Source of the DNA: Orbilia blumenaviensis
Lineage: Eukaryota > Ascomycota > Orbiliomycetes > Orbiliales > Orbiliaceae
Direction: 5' to 3'
DNA: 64,000 bases
NCBI GenBank assembly: GCA_036872755.1
Contig: JAVHNS010000002.1
Location: forward strand, 1,488,001 to 1,552,000
This document shows, one piece after another, positions 22,862-34,413 of the stretch. A model generated the notes under the pieces. That model made no database searches and was not told where the DNA came from. It worked only from the letters and a program-made list of their open reading frames with translations. The translations under genes were made by a program, and so were the position numbers. Every line of letters begins with the position of its first letter. Position 1 is the first letter of the stretch.

Positions 22862-25095
22862 ATGACCAGTAAATCCAAAGGCAAACAACGGGCGGACAAC
22901 CACCGTCGTCCCGCAGCGTTGGCTCGCCACCCCACCGATGCATCCGACATTATCTCCTCCCAAATCTCTACCTTAGCCCTCGAACCCGCCGAAAATATCT
23001 CCCCAGACGACGAAAGAATTCTTGAAATTGCAACCATCGCCGTAATCTACCCCGAATTTTCTAAGATTGGGAAACTCGGCGGCTCCATTGAAATCGAAAT
23101 CTCTCCATCCTCACCCATAACCACAAACTTCACTCTACTCGATGGCGCCGATGATGTAAAGAGGGAGGAAACGGCTGATGTTTCGCATTTGCCGCCTCTC
23201 GTTTTTGAATTTCAGTTGCCGAAGGGGTACCCGTATTCTCAACCACCTAATTTACGGCTCGTTAGCAGCTGGCTGGAACCAGAAGTTATCAAACGACTAA
23301 GGGAGGAACTATTGGAAACTTGGGAAGGATTGAGAGACCAAGCCATCTTCGCGTGTATCGATACGTTACAGAGCAATGCAGACCGAATGTTTGACCTTCC
23401 CATTCCGTTGGATGTCAAGGTTAATCAGAAGGAAAAGATCGAGATTCTAGAATTTGATCAGGTGACAAAGATTAAGAAGTTCAACGAAGGAACTTTCGAT
23501 TGTAGGCGTTTCATCTCCAAAAGGCCAATTAAACTAATAGCACACTGACCAGTCGAGCTATCCAGGCGGGATCTGCTTAGAGCCTCGAAAAGGTGCTACA
23601 TGCTACCGAATCAACCAATGCGGCCACGTCTTCTGCAAGCCATGTTTAAGAGACTACTTCACAGCTATGATCAAAGAAGGTGACGTCGGTAGTGTTCAAT
23701 GTCTAAACTATGTTTGTGGAAAGGACCTCCCTCCAGAAGAAGCCATCGACGAAGAAGGAAATATCCACAAGATACCTAGGAAACCTGGTGCCATAGCTCC
23801 CGCCGAACTCCAGTTATTACTAGAACCGGACGTTGTCGAGCGATATCTCAAATTGAAACGAAAACGCGCCTTTGAAAGCATGAAAAATGTTGTTTATTGT
23901 CCCAGAAATTTCTGCAAAGGTCCAGCACTACGAGACAATGCAGAAGATCAACTAGCAATATGCCAGGACTGTTCGTTAGCGTTTTGCGCTAACTGTGGGA
24001 AATCATGGCACGGCTATAAATTTTCTTGTCGAGCACCTGATGGCAAATTGACCGTAGAGGAAGAAAAGCAAGCACAACTTACGGCGGAGTTTTTAGAATC
24101 AAATTGCACGCCTTGCCCTACTTGCCTTATCCCGATATCAAAATCTGGAGGTTGTAATCATATGGTACGTTCCACATTCCAGGTGCATGAATAGGAGGAC
24201 ATCATAATAACCAATTGCCCTGCAGTACTGCTCAAGATGCTGGACACACTTTTGTCTATTATGCGGGGCATTCCTGTTTCCGGATAATCCATACCAGCAC
24301 TACAATCAACCGAAGAGTTCCTGTTATAATAGGCTATGGGAAGGCGTCGACGAAGCTGGTGAAATTATACAGGTTGTCCCTGCGCCTCCGCCAGAGGAAC
24401 CTCCACAACCTATGATGATTCAAATCGTGGTGCCCGGCCAGGCTCCACGTGAAGTCAATAATGTGAACAACCCGCCAGAAGCAGCACCTGTCGCGAACGG
24501 TGGGGAGCCGGCAGGACCTGCAGGACCTGCTGGACCTGCTGGACCCGCCGGACCTATCGTCGAAGAACATGACCCGGCTGAAGGAGCCGCAGGCCCAGCA
24601 CAAGAAAGTGAAGACGAATCAGATGACGAAAACTTTGGCGTCTTAGAACCTCTTAATGACGAAGACGAATCGGATTTCTGGATAATCTACAGCCATAATG
24701 AATGCTTCTCGGAGGGCTACAATATGCTCGAAGACGGACTCAGTCTCACCGAAATCGCAGACTTCTTAAGAGACTGGGCGGCGTCCATCAACCAGCACCG
24801 AAAGAACAAAATGGGGCTCGGAGCATACTGGCGAAGGCTTATTGAATGGAGACGAAGAGTTCGAGATCCGAGACTAAAGCACAAGGGTGTTGATTTGGGA
24901 GACTATAAGTTTTCAGACGAGGCGGTTAGAGCGGCAAGAATGATGGGAAGGACAGAAGAAGGGGAGCTTATGAGGCGATGGTGGGATATTTGGAACGGGG
25001 GGATGAGTAGTATCGCTGCAAATAGAGAATGGAATGAGGATGAGGTGAGGATCGAGGAGGATGTTAGGGATTTCGCGGCTCAGACCGTGAGGTAA
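22862..25095 (+). CDS. ITT1: RWD-RBR E3 ubiquitin ligase (ITT1/RNF14 type)
   Basis: Exons 22862-23501, 23566-24164, 24226-25095 give 702 aa with clean phases. An RWD domain (about 50-170, with IAVIYPEF and PKGYPYSQPP) is followed by RING1 from about residue 213 (CGICLEPRKGATC, QCGHVFCKPCL), the in-between-ring domain (about 325-380, CQDCSLAFCANCGKSWHG) and RING2 (CPTCLIPISKSGGCNHM joined across the intron to YCSRCW). RBR enzymes carry ubiquitin on a RING2 cysteine; here the Cys of SGGCNHM is the expected one, right at the exon junction. The yeast relative Itt1 affects translation termination. The C-terminus is unusual: a collagen-like run of GPA units near residues 510-530 and an acidic stretch, then a conserved-looking helical domain that may be lineage specific. 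Confidence 0.94.
24510..24556 (+). repeat. Tandem 9-bp repeat encoding GPA units
   Basis: Five successive GGACCTGCN-like units (with GGACCCGCC and GGACCTATC variants) in exon 3 of the RBR gene encode AGPAGPAGPAGPAGPI. It is in frame and may vary in copy number. Confidence 0.9.
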
Positions 25096-25898
25096 TATTG
25101 CCTCCTTCGCGCCTAACGATCAAATTTACAAAAAACAAAAACTCGACAATCATTTGGGTTTGATAGCCATTTAGCGGGTGGGAGCATTGCATTATTGCTG
25201 TTTTCCTTTTAGACACACAGAAGTACCTATTACACCGACTTGTGGCTTCCCAGTCCAGTCAGGGCATCAATTTTTCAAGAAATATCTATATATATCCAGT
25301 AGTATTCAAGATGCCTCAAGTTCAACTCAGGTCTCACAATGAAATCGCCTTGATATTCCCGATTCCCACAAAATGCTTCCGATAATCATTATATAATAAA
25401 ACATCTATTTTTTGCGTAGGGACATATCTGTATGGACTGTATACACTGTACTTGCCCATTCCCGCGACTTAACACCTGTCAAGGGATATTTCGGCTAGGC
25501 AAGCCGGGAACTTGGTGGCTACACATACCAAAATTTGTAAAATGTCACGCAACCTAACCCGATTTCCAAACTTAATTTACGGAAAACTGCAGGTATCCTA
25601 TCGGCCCAAGCTTTATACGAAAGCTTAATGATGGCGATCATACCTTCAAAATCTTAATCTAAAATCGACTTCAAATTTAATTCATACCTTTAAATTTAGT
25701 TGGGCTGACAATCAAATTTGAAAGACTGAAATAATTTGTTGTATTTTGGGATCCAACGCAGCGCCAGCATAGCGCAAAGTTGATCCCTATATATAAATTG
25801 TATTATATCCAGACTTTAAACTACAAACATCTACATAAAGTAGCCGCAGTCCAGGAAGATACATGACTATATTTCAGAAACTTCAAAGCAGTATAAAA
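25096..25898. other. Convergent intergenic region
   Basis: 3' flanks of the RBR gene (+) and the gEgh16-like gene (-). AT-rich, nothing else recognised. Confidence 0.7.
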
Positions 25899-26980
25899 TT
25901 AGTTGTTTTTGACATCTGTCAAGGGTTGCTCCTGGACGATTTCCGCAGCAACTTCATTACCTTCCTTAGCTTCGTCCAAGATCTTAGCCTCGGCTGCGGG
26001 AATCTTCTGCTCATTCCCAATCTTGTTCTTAATCTCTGTCGGATAAGTTTCCCCACCGAGAGCAACCTTGATTTGCTCTTTGGTAGGAGGCTTTCCAGTA
26101 GCGATGACCTTGTAAAAGGTTGGGGCCGGTGGTGGCGGTGGGATTGGCTTAGGTGCTTCAGCAATGATCTGCTGGAAGGCAAGGCACCCTCCGAAGGGTC
26201 CGTTGACAGCGCTGTTTTCACATCTCATGATGCAAATATTCTTGTAGGCACCATAAGTACCAGTGCACATCATGTCCTTTGGCAGAGGAACTTGAAGCCA
26301 GAGCCCTGGTTTGTGAACTGTAGCAAGACTGATGGAGTTTTGATCTCCGGGAACATTGGTGGTAAGACCGATCCATCCACCAAATTTCTGACCTGTGCCC
26401 GAGACGTCGAGTTTGCACTTATACGGACCCCCGCCGTCGGCATTTACTTGATGAATCTTGCTGAATTAGCCTGGAACAAGCGCCCTTTTGTTGCAAAATA
26501 ATCCTTTTAACTTACTCTCATCTTAACCCATCCTCCAGCAGATGCCTGTGGAATCATCTTCTTACCACAGAGTGTACTAACTTCCTTGTGGATATCAATC
26601 TGGTATCCACGGTTGGCATGGAACAAGTCCATAACCTTCGGGGCGTTCCATCCCAACGCCTTGAGATGGTTATGTGGTCGCATATCCCTGAACCAAATTT
26701 CGAAAAGAGTGAGACCGCAGCCTTGGGACATATAAGTACGGGGCCTTTTGCAGCAAGGGATAATCGGATCACTGAAAGTAGGGACATCGACCTGGTATGG
26801 ATGTAGACCGGTACCCCATCTTTGGTGGGCGAACTGTTCGATGAAACCAAGACCTCGACCCATGATATTAACATTGACGTTGCCGTGTGCCTCAACGATA
26901 AGCCCGTGTCCGTAAACAGTACTGGCGCAGCTCAAAAAAGCGAGGGCTGCCGAAACCCCGGTAGTCACGGAAAAATACAT
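25899..26980 (-). CDS. Secreted gEgh16/Gas1-family protein (appressorium/virulence-associated family)
   Basis: Exons 26980-26516 and 26456-25899 give 340 aa (phase 0 intron, donor AGA|GTAAGT). A signal peptide of about 24 residues ends in VYG, so the mature protein starts with His (HGLIVEAHGN). The family features are GLG near the start, then the second-exon motifs VNADGGGPYKC, GTGQKFGGWI, TTNVPG, CTGTYG and CIMRCENSAVNGPFGG. This is the Egh16-like family (PF11327), which includes Magnaporthe GAS1/GAS2 expressed in appressoria. The biochemical role is unsettled; an N-terminal His after cleavage invites comparison with copper monooxygenases, but this is inference. The C-terminus adds a proline run and a roughly 65-residue charged tail not typical of short members. 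A TATA-like element lies about 210 bp upstream. Confidence 0.9.
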
Positions 26981-27186
26981 CGTGAATTTTCGCTCTGTAG
27001 AGTCAGCGATTTAAAGAAGTCCTATAAATCTAGGCGTCCGTTCAAGTCGGTCAGGTGAAAAAAGAGTGTGTTGAAACGAGCGTCTGATAAAGGAATGTGA
27101 TACCCGAAGGTGAGGCTTAAAGAGGGACGATACTGCTGAGGCTGGCCCGTCAGTAGACTGATAAATAAAACAGAGAAACATCGTTT

Positions 27187-27200
27187 CTTTTATATAAATA
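27187..27200 (-). promoter_or_regulatory. TATA-like element upstream of the gEgh16-like gene
   Basis: On the minus strand this reads TATTTATATAAAAG, about 210 bp before the start codon at 26980. Position fits a promoter with a 5' UTR, but this is only a composition match. Confidence 0.4.
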
Positions 27201-30119
27201 TTTGTAATACCACCTCCTTTTTGCTTTTAAATTCTCAGGGTACACAAAGGCAAAATCGCTGAGAAGACTGCATTGTGGTAGTAGCAGAATTCGCCTCGAG
27301 ACAAGCGGAATCCGGATATGGACGCCCAAAAAGCTTGATAGTCATTTCGATGCGACGTAGCTCCACCTATCCCAACAACGGCGATCCACACTCTAGGGAT
27401 AGTAGATTGTCATGTTGATATCGTCTACAGGTGCTCCGTTTGTCTCGTTACCCGAGTAGATGACATAATTACCTGGGAGTCACCCGATATACCCACTACC
27501 CGTTTTCTTTGATTTGCTTCTATTCTAACCTTTTCTTTGGGTCTTTAACGAATCAAGATGTTGCTTTTGATTTTTATTTAAATTCAGTGATCAAGCCCGT
27601 ATACGCATATATGCATATTCCAACATTGCGGGGGAGAAACTTTAAATTTACAAAGGGTCTTAAAGGTTTAAGGGTCAAGTTTGATACCTCGAGGAGGGAT
27701 GGGAGTGCCTTAGTTGGACATCGGCAAATATGGCAAGTCGCAATTACCACCTACACACACCTAGGTAATATAAGTTGTATCAACGTTAGTATTTAATTCG
27801 TCAAGGTTAGTTTATAATACAATACTGATCCTGCCAACTAATTCCCCCAAGCTTGGGTACAGATCTAGTGAGACATATTCTTATTTATGTGCCTGGCACA
27901 TCACGCAGGACCCCGGTAAGTACTGTATACCTAAAGCTTTAAAGCCTGAACTGTGTACTGGAACTAAAATAAAAAAAATGTTCTGTGCACGCCGACTTCG
28001 AGTTCGCATACACTTAGCTTGACCTTCGGATTTTGGTTTCCGCAGGATGGAGAGCGACATGTTGTTGCCCGGAAAGACTTGCAACCAAACGCCGGATCGG
28101 ATAACCCCACACACAAAAAGTATGGGTATGCCCGATCGCGATTCGAAAACCAACTTTGCGGTGCCATAATCAATCAATCAATTCGAGTTTAGTGAATGGA
28201 TTTTCCCCTACTTTTAAAAGCTTAAAGTTTATTACAGTTTATACCTAGCCTTGGCCTTCGTTTACCGTTTCAAGTTCCTTGTAGGCTATCGGGAGAATGC
28301 GTCGAATACCTATGCGGCCTGCAAATCTGGTTGGCTGTAGTGTTGTATTTCTAGTAGTAACGCAGGAGGCACTAAATAGGTATTGAGTGGTCTCGTTAGT
28401 ATTGAGCAGTGTGGTGCTGATTGAGCACACGCAAATTGACGACGAATATGACCTCAACAGCGACGATGACACCATATAATTCTAGAGGGGTTGGGGTCAC
28501 GAAAAGTCTAACAACGATTGCCCTGACAGTCATGGGTATATATGTAGGTACATGGAGCTTAGTTAGCTCTTAATATGACCTAGGTCTATAGGAGTACTCA
28601 ATTAGTGAACATTAGAATATAATATTGCATAGCCGCTATAGCGCTATCTTTTCATAGGTTGCTATTAGATGTAGCCACCAGATATCAGTAAGCAACCGCA
28701 AATGCAGGTCGGTTAGCGTAAATATTATGTGGTCTGTGTCATGAAATACGAATGAAATTCGCTATCCCAAATGTTACACTCGTTACTTCTTAAGTGGTCT
28801 TCGGTAAACTAAGTGATAGACTAAGTATTCGGAGTCATTATTTTTTAGTTTAGAGGAGATAGGCCGCCCTTGTAGGTGTGGAGTCCCAAGGCCCGGTTTG
28901 TAAAAGTTTGTTGGCCATGCACATAAATGACTCGACCAGATTGGGCAGGCCCAGGCTAGCTGGGCCGCCAAACGTGAGTACATACTGTCAACAGGTTCTC
29001 ACATTGGGATGCAGCTTATAGTGTATAGATTAGGCATGGGCCTTAATTATAAGATATTTTGATGCTGACATTCCAATCCCTCGAAGCAGGTTTAGTTTAA
29101 TAAAAGTGCATATATCGGCGTCTGCTATATATGTTCGACACTAAATACATACTAAGACTTTAAGGTCCCCTCGAAACCCCCCAGCATCCCAAGGTCCCTT
29201 CAACTAGCTTCTCGTAGCTCGAAAGGTCTTGTCCTTAAAATGCTAAGCTCGGCTTGGTCATCGCCTACTCTCTTAGAGATCCGGGCCGACGTGTATAGCT
29301 TCGCTAAAAACCCGTTAAATATTTAGCCGACCCTATGCGCCAGCAAGTAGCATATAGTCCGTGAACCGGCTTGAACCATAGATCAAGCTTGTCTGCGGAT
29401 GCTGAAACGCATTCGGCATATGAATTCACCAACCTGCCATCGAGTAGTCAGAATCCCAGGAACCAGGATGTCCTCAACAGAAATGTTTTACGAATGAACT
29501 ACTTTTACTCGCGCCATTTCGTGGGGGCTGGTTTACAAGACTACTTTTAAGTATTTATTCATACATGTATTGAAAAAAAAAAAAAAAGAAAAATCAGAAA
29601 AATCAGAAAAAGAAATATTTTATAACTCTATAAGCACAAGTTTGAGAAATCGTTCGAACATTCCCAGTATGACTAAGACGTATATATATACCGGGCCCTG
29701 AATACCAAAAAATATTGTATACTGTTTATCACAAAAATGGGAGGCAGGGTCCTTGCAATTGCATAAAGAGAATACGAGATTATGAGCATTCGGCTATGCT
29801 AATCGATACTAACATCAAAATTGGTCTAGCAGCAATTCAAATCGACTGGATTATTTATTCCTTATCTATTCTGATTAGATAACTAGTTAAATCGATTAAA
29901 TTTAGCTATTCGTACGATCGTTAAACAACCGATACGACCATTTTCTGGTATAACAGTAGAACGTGTACAACTATAGAAAAGGTATTGAGCCCAACCAAAA
30001 TCAGTGAGGATAATCTATACATTATTTTTTCAGGTCTTTTACAAAAAATATCAAGTTAAAGATATATCAAGATTTGTAATATGGTGGCCAAAATGTGTCA
30101 AAACGATATATAATACAAA

Positions 30120-30457
30120 CCGTGCAAAATATATGTATTACAACATAAACGAGGCATAAGTGTGTTAATTTTTCATAGTTATGCTCAACCATCAGCCTGC
30201 CACCAGTCTGCCACCAGCCGCTGGAGGAAAAGCCAGACAGCCAGATAGCCAGTGTACTAATTTACAACTATTTTATATACTTTGACTGTTTAACACGCGT
30301 ATTTTATTAGCTACAGTTATATTTGTTAATAAAAAAGAAGTAGCCTGCAGCTGAACCTTTCGCTGTTTAGCTGTCTGGCTTGTGATAGTTGAGCACAACT
30401 GTGAAAAATTAACATACTTATGCCTCATTTAAGTTGTAATACATATATTTTGCACGG
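30120..30457. mobile_element. MITE-like foldback element with ~75-bp terminal inverted repeats
   Basis: Left arm 30120-30194 and right arm 30383-30457 are inverted copies that match at about 69 of 75 positions by eye, both starting CCGTGCAAAATATATGTATT at the outer ends. The inner part is about 190 bp and AT-rich and has further short complementary blocks (AGCCAGACAGC and GCTGTCTGGC). It has no coding capacity. No clear target-site duplication was seen, so the exact ends and superfamily are unknown. Confidence 0.7.
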
Positions 30458-30733
30458 AGGGCTGTCCGCGTTGTCGTGTTGTGAGAAGGACCCGCAACAC
30501 AGAGCGGTGTGTGGTGAAATGTTCCCCAGCTCATCGCCTAAAACTTGCTTTTTCCCTCGTCAAAATTTTGATATCTCCAAAGCAAAAAAATTAAGGTCCC
30601 ACAACAACCCACCGACCACCCCGCTTCGTTCCGAACAGAATTAGATATTCTCCCCAACTTCAAAAGACCGGAAACCCCATTCAAACTTCCCCGGACACCG
30701 TCGGTTCTGGACCAATACACATAAACTCAAACA

Positions 30734-31928
30734 ATGGAGCCCAGCCAATCCCCGCGCGAGGCCTGGGAGCGTCTCATGCGCGTTGTTCAACAGCGAGCCG
30801 GACAGACTGGAGGGCGAATGCCAGGTGGTGGAACTCCGCGAGGAATTATTGGGGGAGGAGCGGCGCTTTTGGTACTTGGTGGATTGGCGTTAACAGCGAA
30901 TAATGCCCTTTTCAACGGTACGCCCTTTATCGTTTTTGGGCCGGTTATTCAAAGGTTGGAAGGCTTCGGAATAATTTGCTGACTTTGTGGGGGTGGTATA
31001 CGCAATATAGTGGATGGTGGTCATAGAGCTATCAAATATACCAGACTTGGAGGTGTTAAGCAGGAGATCTATAGTGAAGGTATTATTATTGTCTCCCCCC
31101 CTCTATATATATCGTTTTTTAAAAGGATACCTGGGGCGTCTCGATCACTAAAGCATAATAACTTTTGTAGGAACCCACTTCATGATCCCCTGGTTCGAAA
31201 CTCCAATAACCTATGACGTCCGCGCCAAACCCCGAAATGTCGCCTCCCTAACCGGCACAAAGGACTTGCAGATGGTCAACATCACCTGTCGTGTCCTTTC
31301 CCGTCCTCGTGTCGAAGCCCTCCCATTGATCTACCGAACCCTAGGCGTCGACTACGACGAGCGAGTCCTTCCCTCCATCGTCAACGAGGTTCTGAAGTCT
31401 GTAGTTGCACAGTTCAATGCCAGCCAGTTGATCACCCAGAGAGAGGCTGTCAGTAAACTCGTTAGGGATAATTTAGTTAAGAGAGCGGCGAGGTTCAATA
31501 TCCTGTTGGACGACGTCAGTTTGACACATTTGGCTTTCTCACCGGAGTTCACAGCAGCCGTTGAGGCGAAGCAGGTCGCTCAGCAGGAGGCCCAGAGGGC
31601 AGCTTTCGTTGTTGACAGGGCCAGACAGGAAAAGCAGGCTATGGTTGTCAGGTTAGTATCATTTTTTTCACAAATATCCCTTGTTTTGTAGGCATATGCT
31701 AATGGTGTTGGATAATATAGAGCTCAGGGTGAGGCACGATCTGCAGAGCTTATTGGTGAAGCTATCAAGAAGTCGAAGAGTTACGTTGAGCTCAGGAAGA
31801 TTGAGAATGCTAAGACGATAGCACAACTATTGATGGAGGCAGGCGGTAGGAATAAGGTCTACCTAGAGTCCGAGGGATTGGGCTTGAACGTCTATGGTGA
31901 GAAGGACAGCAAGGACGGAAAGAAATAA
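30734..31928 (+). CDS. PHB2: Prohibitin-2
   Basis: Exons 30734-30917, 31011-31079, 31171-31651, 31721-31928 give 313 aa, the normal length. The N-terminal part has a single membrane anchor ([21 protein letters not shown]), then the PHB domain beginning [16 protein letters not shown] and [21 protein letters not shown]. The C-terminal half is a long coiled coil ([20 protein letters not shown]) and ends [19 protein letters not shown] and [13 protein letters not shown]. Prohibitin-2 pairs with prohibitin-1 in the ring complex of the mitochondrial inner membrane that stabilises proteins, modulates m-AAA protease and supports cristae. The gene is convergent with KAR5 and separated from it by 439 bp. 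Nothing unusual is seen. Confidence 0.97.
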
Positions 31929-32367
31929 ATGACTTTGCGAACCGCTCCCTATTGTGAAGGATTGAAGGAAGAACTCCCCTCTAATGGAAGCTTAGTATCA
32001 TACCAGCACCGGTTGGTGAACCGGTAATGATCTACGGTAGCTTGCTGATGGATGCTGTGGGAATTGTACATATTATTCTGCTCCTTTCGGCTGCATACAG
32101 TCTTGTATTTATTAGGCACTAATCGACACTATGGTGCCAACCCCGTACCGGCGTCATTTGATACAGAAAAGACCCCGTTTAAGAGGTTATCGAAATACAT
32201 ATGTAATGGCGAGCATAAACACCATGGTAAAAACTATAAGCACTGTTGCGAAATGATCTAGGATAAAGTAACCCCATCCCATCACGGGACGAGGAGAAAG
32301 AAAAAAAGGATGCAGTGGTGGCCCGTGTAAACGGTGCCACAGCGAAGACCACAAGCAGACCCAGCCC
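31929..32367. other. Convergent intergenic region PHB2/KAR5
   Basis: 3' flanks of the two convergent genes; no gene or repeat recognised. Confidence 0.7.
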
Positions 32368-34413
32368 CTACCAGAAGGAACGAAAGTACCCCGCGACTAT
32401 CGTGGTACAGTCTTGCAACCAACGGTATTTACCCCCTCCAGCGTCAAGCAACAACCCTTCTTCGCCCGCGCCACTCCTAGGGGGGTCTTCAGACCCACGG
32501 ACGAATGGATACGTCACTAGGAAAGTGTAGGCCGCGGCAAAAAAGATGATGGCAATGGCCGACCTCTTGCGATCGAGGACGACCAAGATGCTGACAATGA
32601 CGGGAAGGTAGGCGGATATTAATGTCAACCCCGGGATCACTGTTGACCCATATTGGGACTGTTTTTGGAACTCTGAAAGCTTCTGGAGATATCCAGAGCT
32701 CTCAGCGATGGCATTGAGGAAAGTATTGTTGAAAACGGTTGCCTGTTGGGCAACGGTTTGGAGCTGTCGAGCAGCCGATTCCTAGTAAACCATTAGAAGC
32801 CATCAAAATAAGATTAAGCCAAGGGCATAGTACCTCTTGCAGCAGCATGGACTGCGAGATTCTCTCGTGACTGCTTGAAAGAGAAGCAAAGCCATCTGCA
32901 AGCGTATCAATTGCCTAAATTGTTTAAGATAGATTAGATATATCCTTGATACTCGAGGAAATAGTGAACTTACCTCCTGTCCTTGAGTTATTGAGTCTAT
33001 GAGGCCAGTAAGTCTTGTCCCCGTTTCGCCCTGCATTTCAGTTACTCAGAAGCTGTTGCTAAGTATCTAGTCACGGCAGTGAAGTGAACTTACAGTGATG
33101 CCTTGAAGGGCCTCCATGGTTTGCCTGATAGACTGGATTGTATCGGCAGTCGAGGCCTTGATTGCAATGGACATCTACAAAAGTCAATGATATTCACCTT
33201 GATGCCCCCCCAAAAAACAATGATGGACTTACTTGCTCAAGACTTTCGCGCCGGGATCGCTCATCAACCTTGTTCTTTACCTCAACCCTACTCTCAAGTG
33301 TGTCAATTGCCTCAGTGATCTGTCTGACAATAGCATCAATTCTATACATCGCTTCTCGTTGAGCACGAGCTTGATCATCGAATTCAGCGTTTTGCTCGGC
33401 GAGGCGGGCAGCGTGAGCCACCTGGATTCTGTCGATGTGGGCCATGGCGGATTTGATGTTCTGAAGATATCCATCAAGGGGGACAATAGTCTGATTGAGT
33501 AAGGCATCCATCTCACTGATGAGAGCCGAGACCCTTGAATGAATCATGGTGGAAGTCTTTGAGGTGAAATTCAGATTGGAGGTGTGGAGGTTAAGAGAGC
33601 TTGATAGTCGGTTTTCGAGTTGGTGATGGAGGACAGTGAGATTGCGATGAAGACGAAGGAGATTCTCTGTGATGTTAAATAGGGTTAGGTCTTCACTTTG
33701 CAAAAAAAAAAATTATTCCAGCTTCATCAACACTGAGAAACCGAGCCCAACGTCACATAAAGCAACCTCGTAACCAGACTTAGAAAGATGAAATTCCCTT
33801 TTCAACAACTTACCTCTTTCTGCCTCTTCTCTCACAGCTTGACATAACACACCCACACTCTGGATGCAATTACTCCAGCTTGTCCACCACTGAGGACGAG
33901 TTTCAAGTCTCTTAATACACTTATTAAGATCCTTCGACGACTGAATATTCCCTCGACAATCCCGCGGATAGTCAACATTTGCCGACGACAACTCACAGAT
34001 AGCAAGCTTCGTTGCAAAGAAGTTCTTCTCTTCCCCGTCTAGGACGGCAGGTGAAGAGGAGCACTTAGCGATGATGGATTCCGTGAGAGAGCTATAAAGA
34101 CAGGAATGCGGGAGATTCAGGGAATTAATCAAGGCCAGTGAGTCTTCGTGCCCTTTCTGGAGTTTATGGGTCGATATTAATATTTCAAGGGGATGAACAC
34201 CTGCTAACGTTAATATCGCTTAGCTTTTCCGCCATTGACCAGATTGCGTATCGGAATGGGTGAACAACCTTCATTACCACTCGGTTCCAGAGTGGCAGAG
34301 GAGATCATGGAAGATGCCTCTACCATGTTTGGGATGGATTCAACGATCCAAAGGACCCAGATAATGGTGGCCAGATTGATGATGATCATCATGCAACTAA
34401 TACTTGATGACAT
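32368..34413 (-). CDS. KAR5: KAR5/Tht1-family nuclear fusion (karyogamy) protein
   Basis: Seven exons in transcript order: 34413-34278, 34200-33814, 33690-33233, 33174-33094, 33030-32974, 32914-32834, 32781-32368. All junctions keep phase and give 537 aa. A signal peptide comes first, then a cysteine-rich luminal region (HSCLYSSLTESIIAKC, KLAICELSSANVDYPRDC, CIKRLETRPQWWTSWSNC, VGVLCQAVREEAER), the hallmark of the Tht1/Kar5 family. A long coiled coil follows, then two membrane segments near the C-terminus (TLISAYLPVIVSILVVLD and AIIFFAAAYTFLVTYPFV). Kar5 sits in the nuclear envelope and ER near spindle pole bodies and is needed for outer or inner nuclear membrane fusion in mating. Many short exons are unusual among its neighbours. 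Exon 3 uses the acceptor GTGAAG|AC to keep frame. Confidence 0.88.

Larger units (their letters stand above)
26981..30733. other. Second gene desert, AT-rich, with a foldback element
   Basis: No supportable gene in about 3.7 kb. It contains the inverted-repeat element at 30120-30457, a poly-A tract near 29573-29587, a palindrome CCCAAGCTTGGG at 27846-27857, and a partial CTGG/CCAG repeat core near 29526. Short frames (below 100 codons) look like chance. The last few hundred bases are the promoter of PHB2. Confidence 0.6.
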
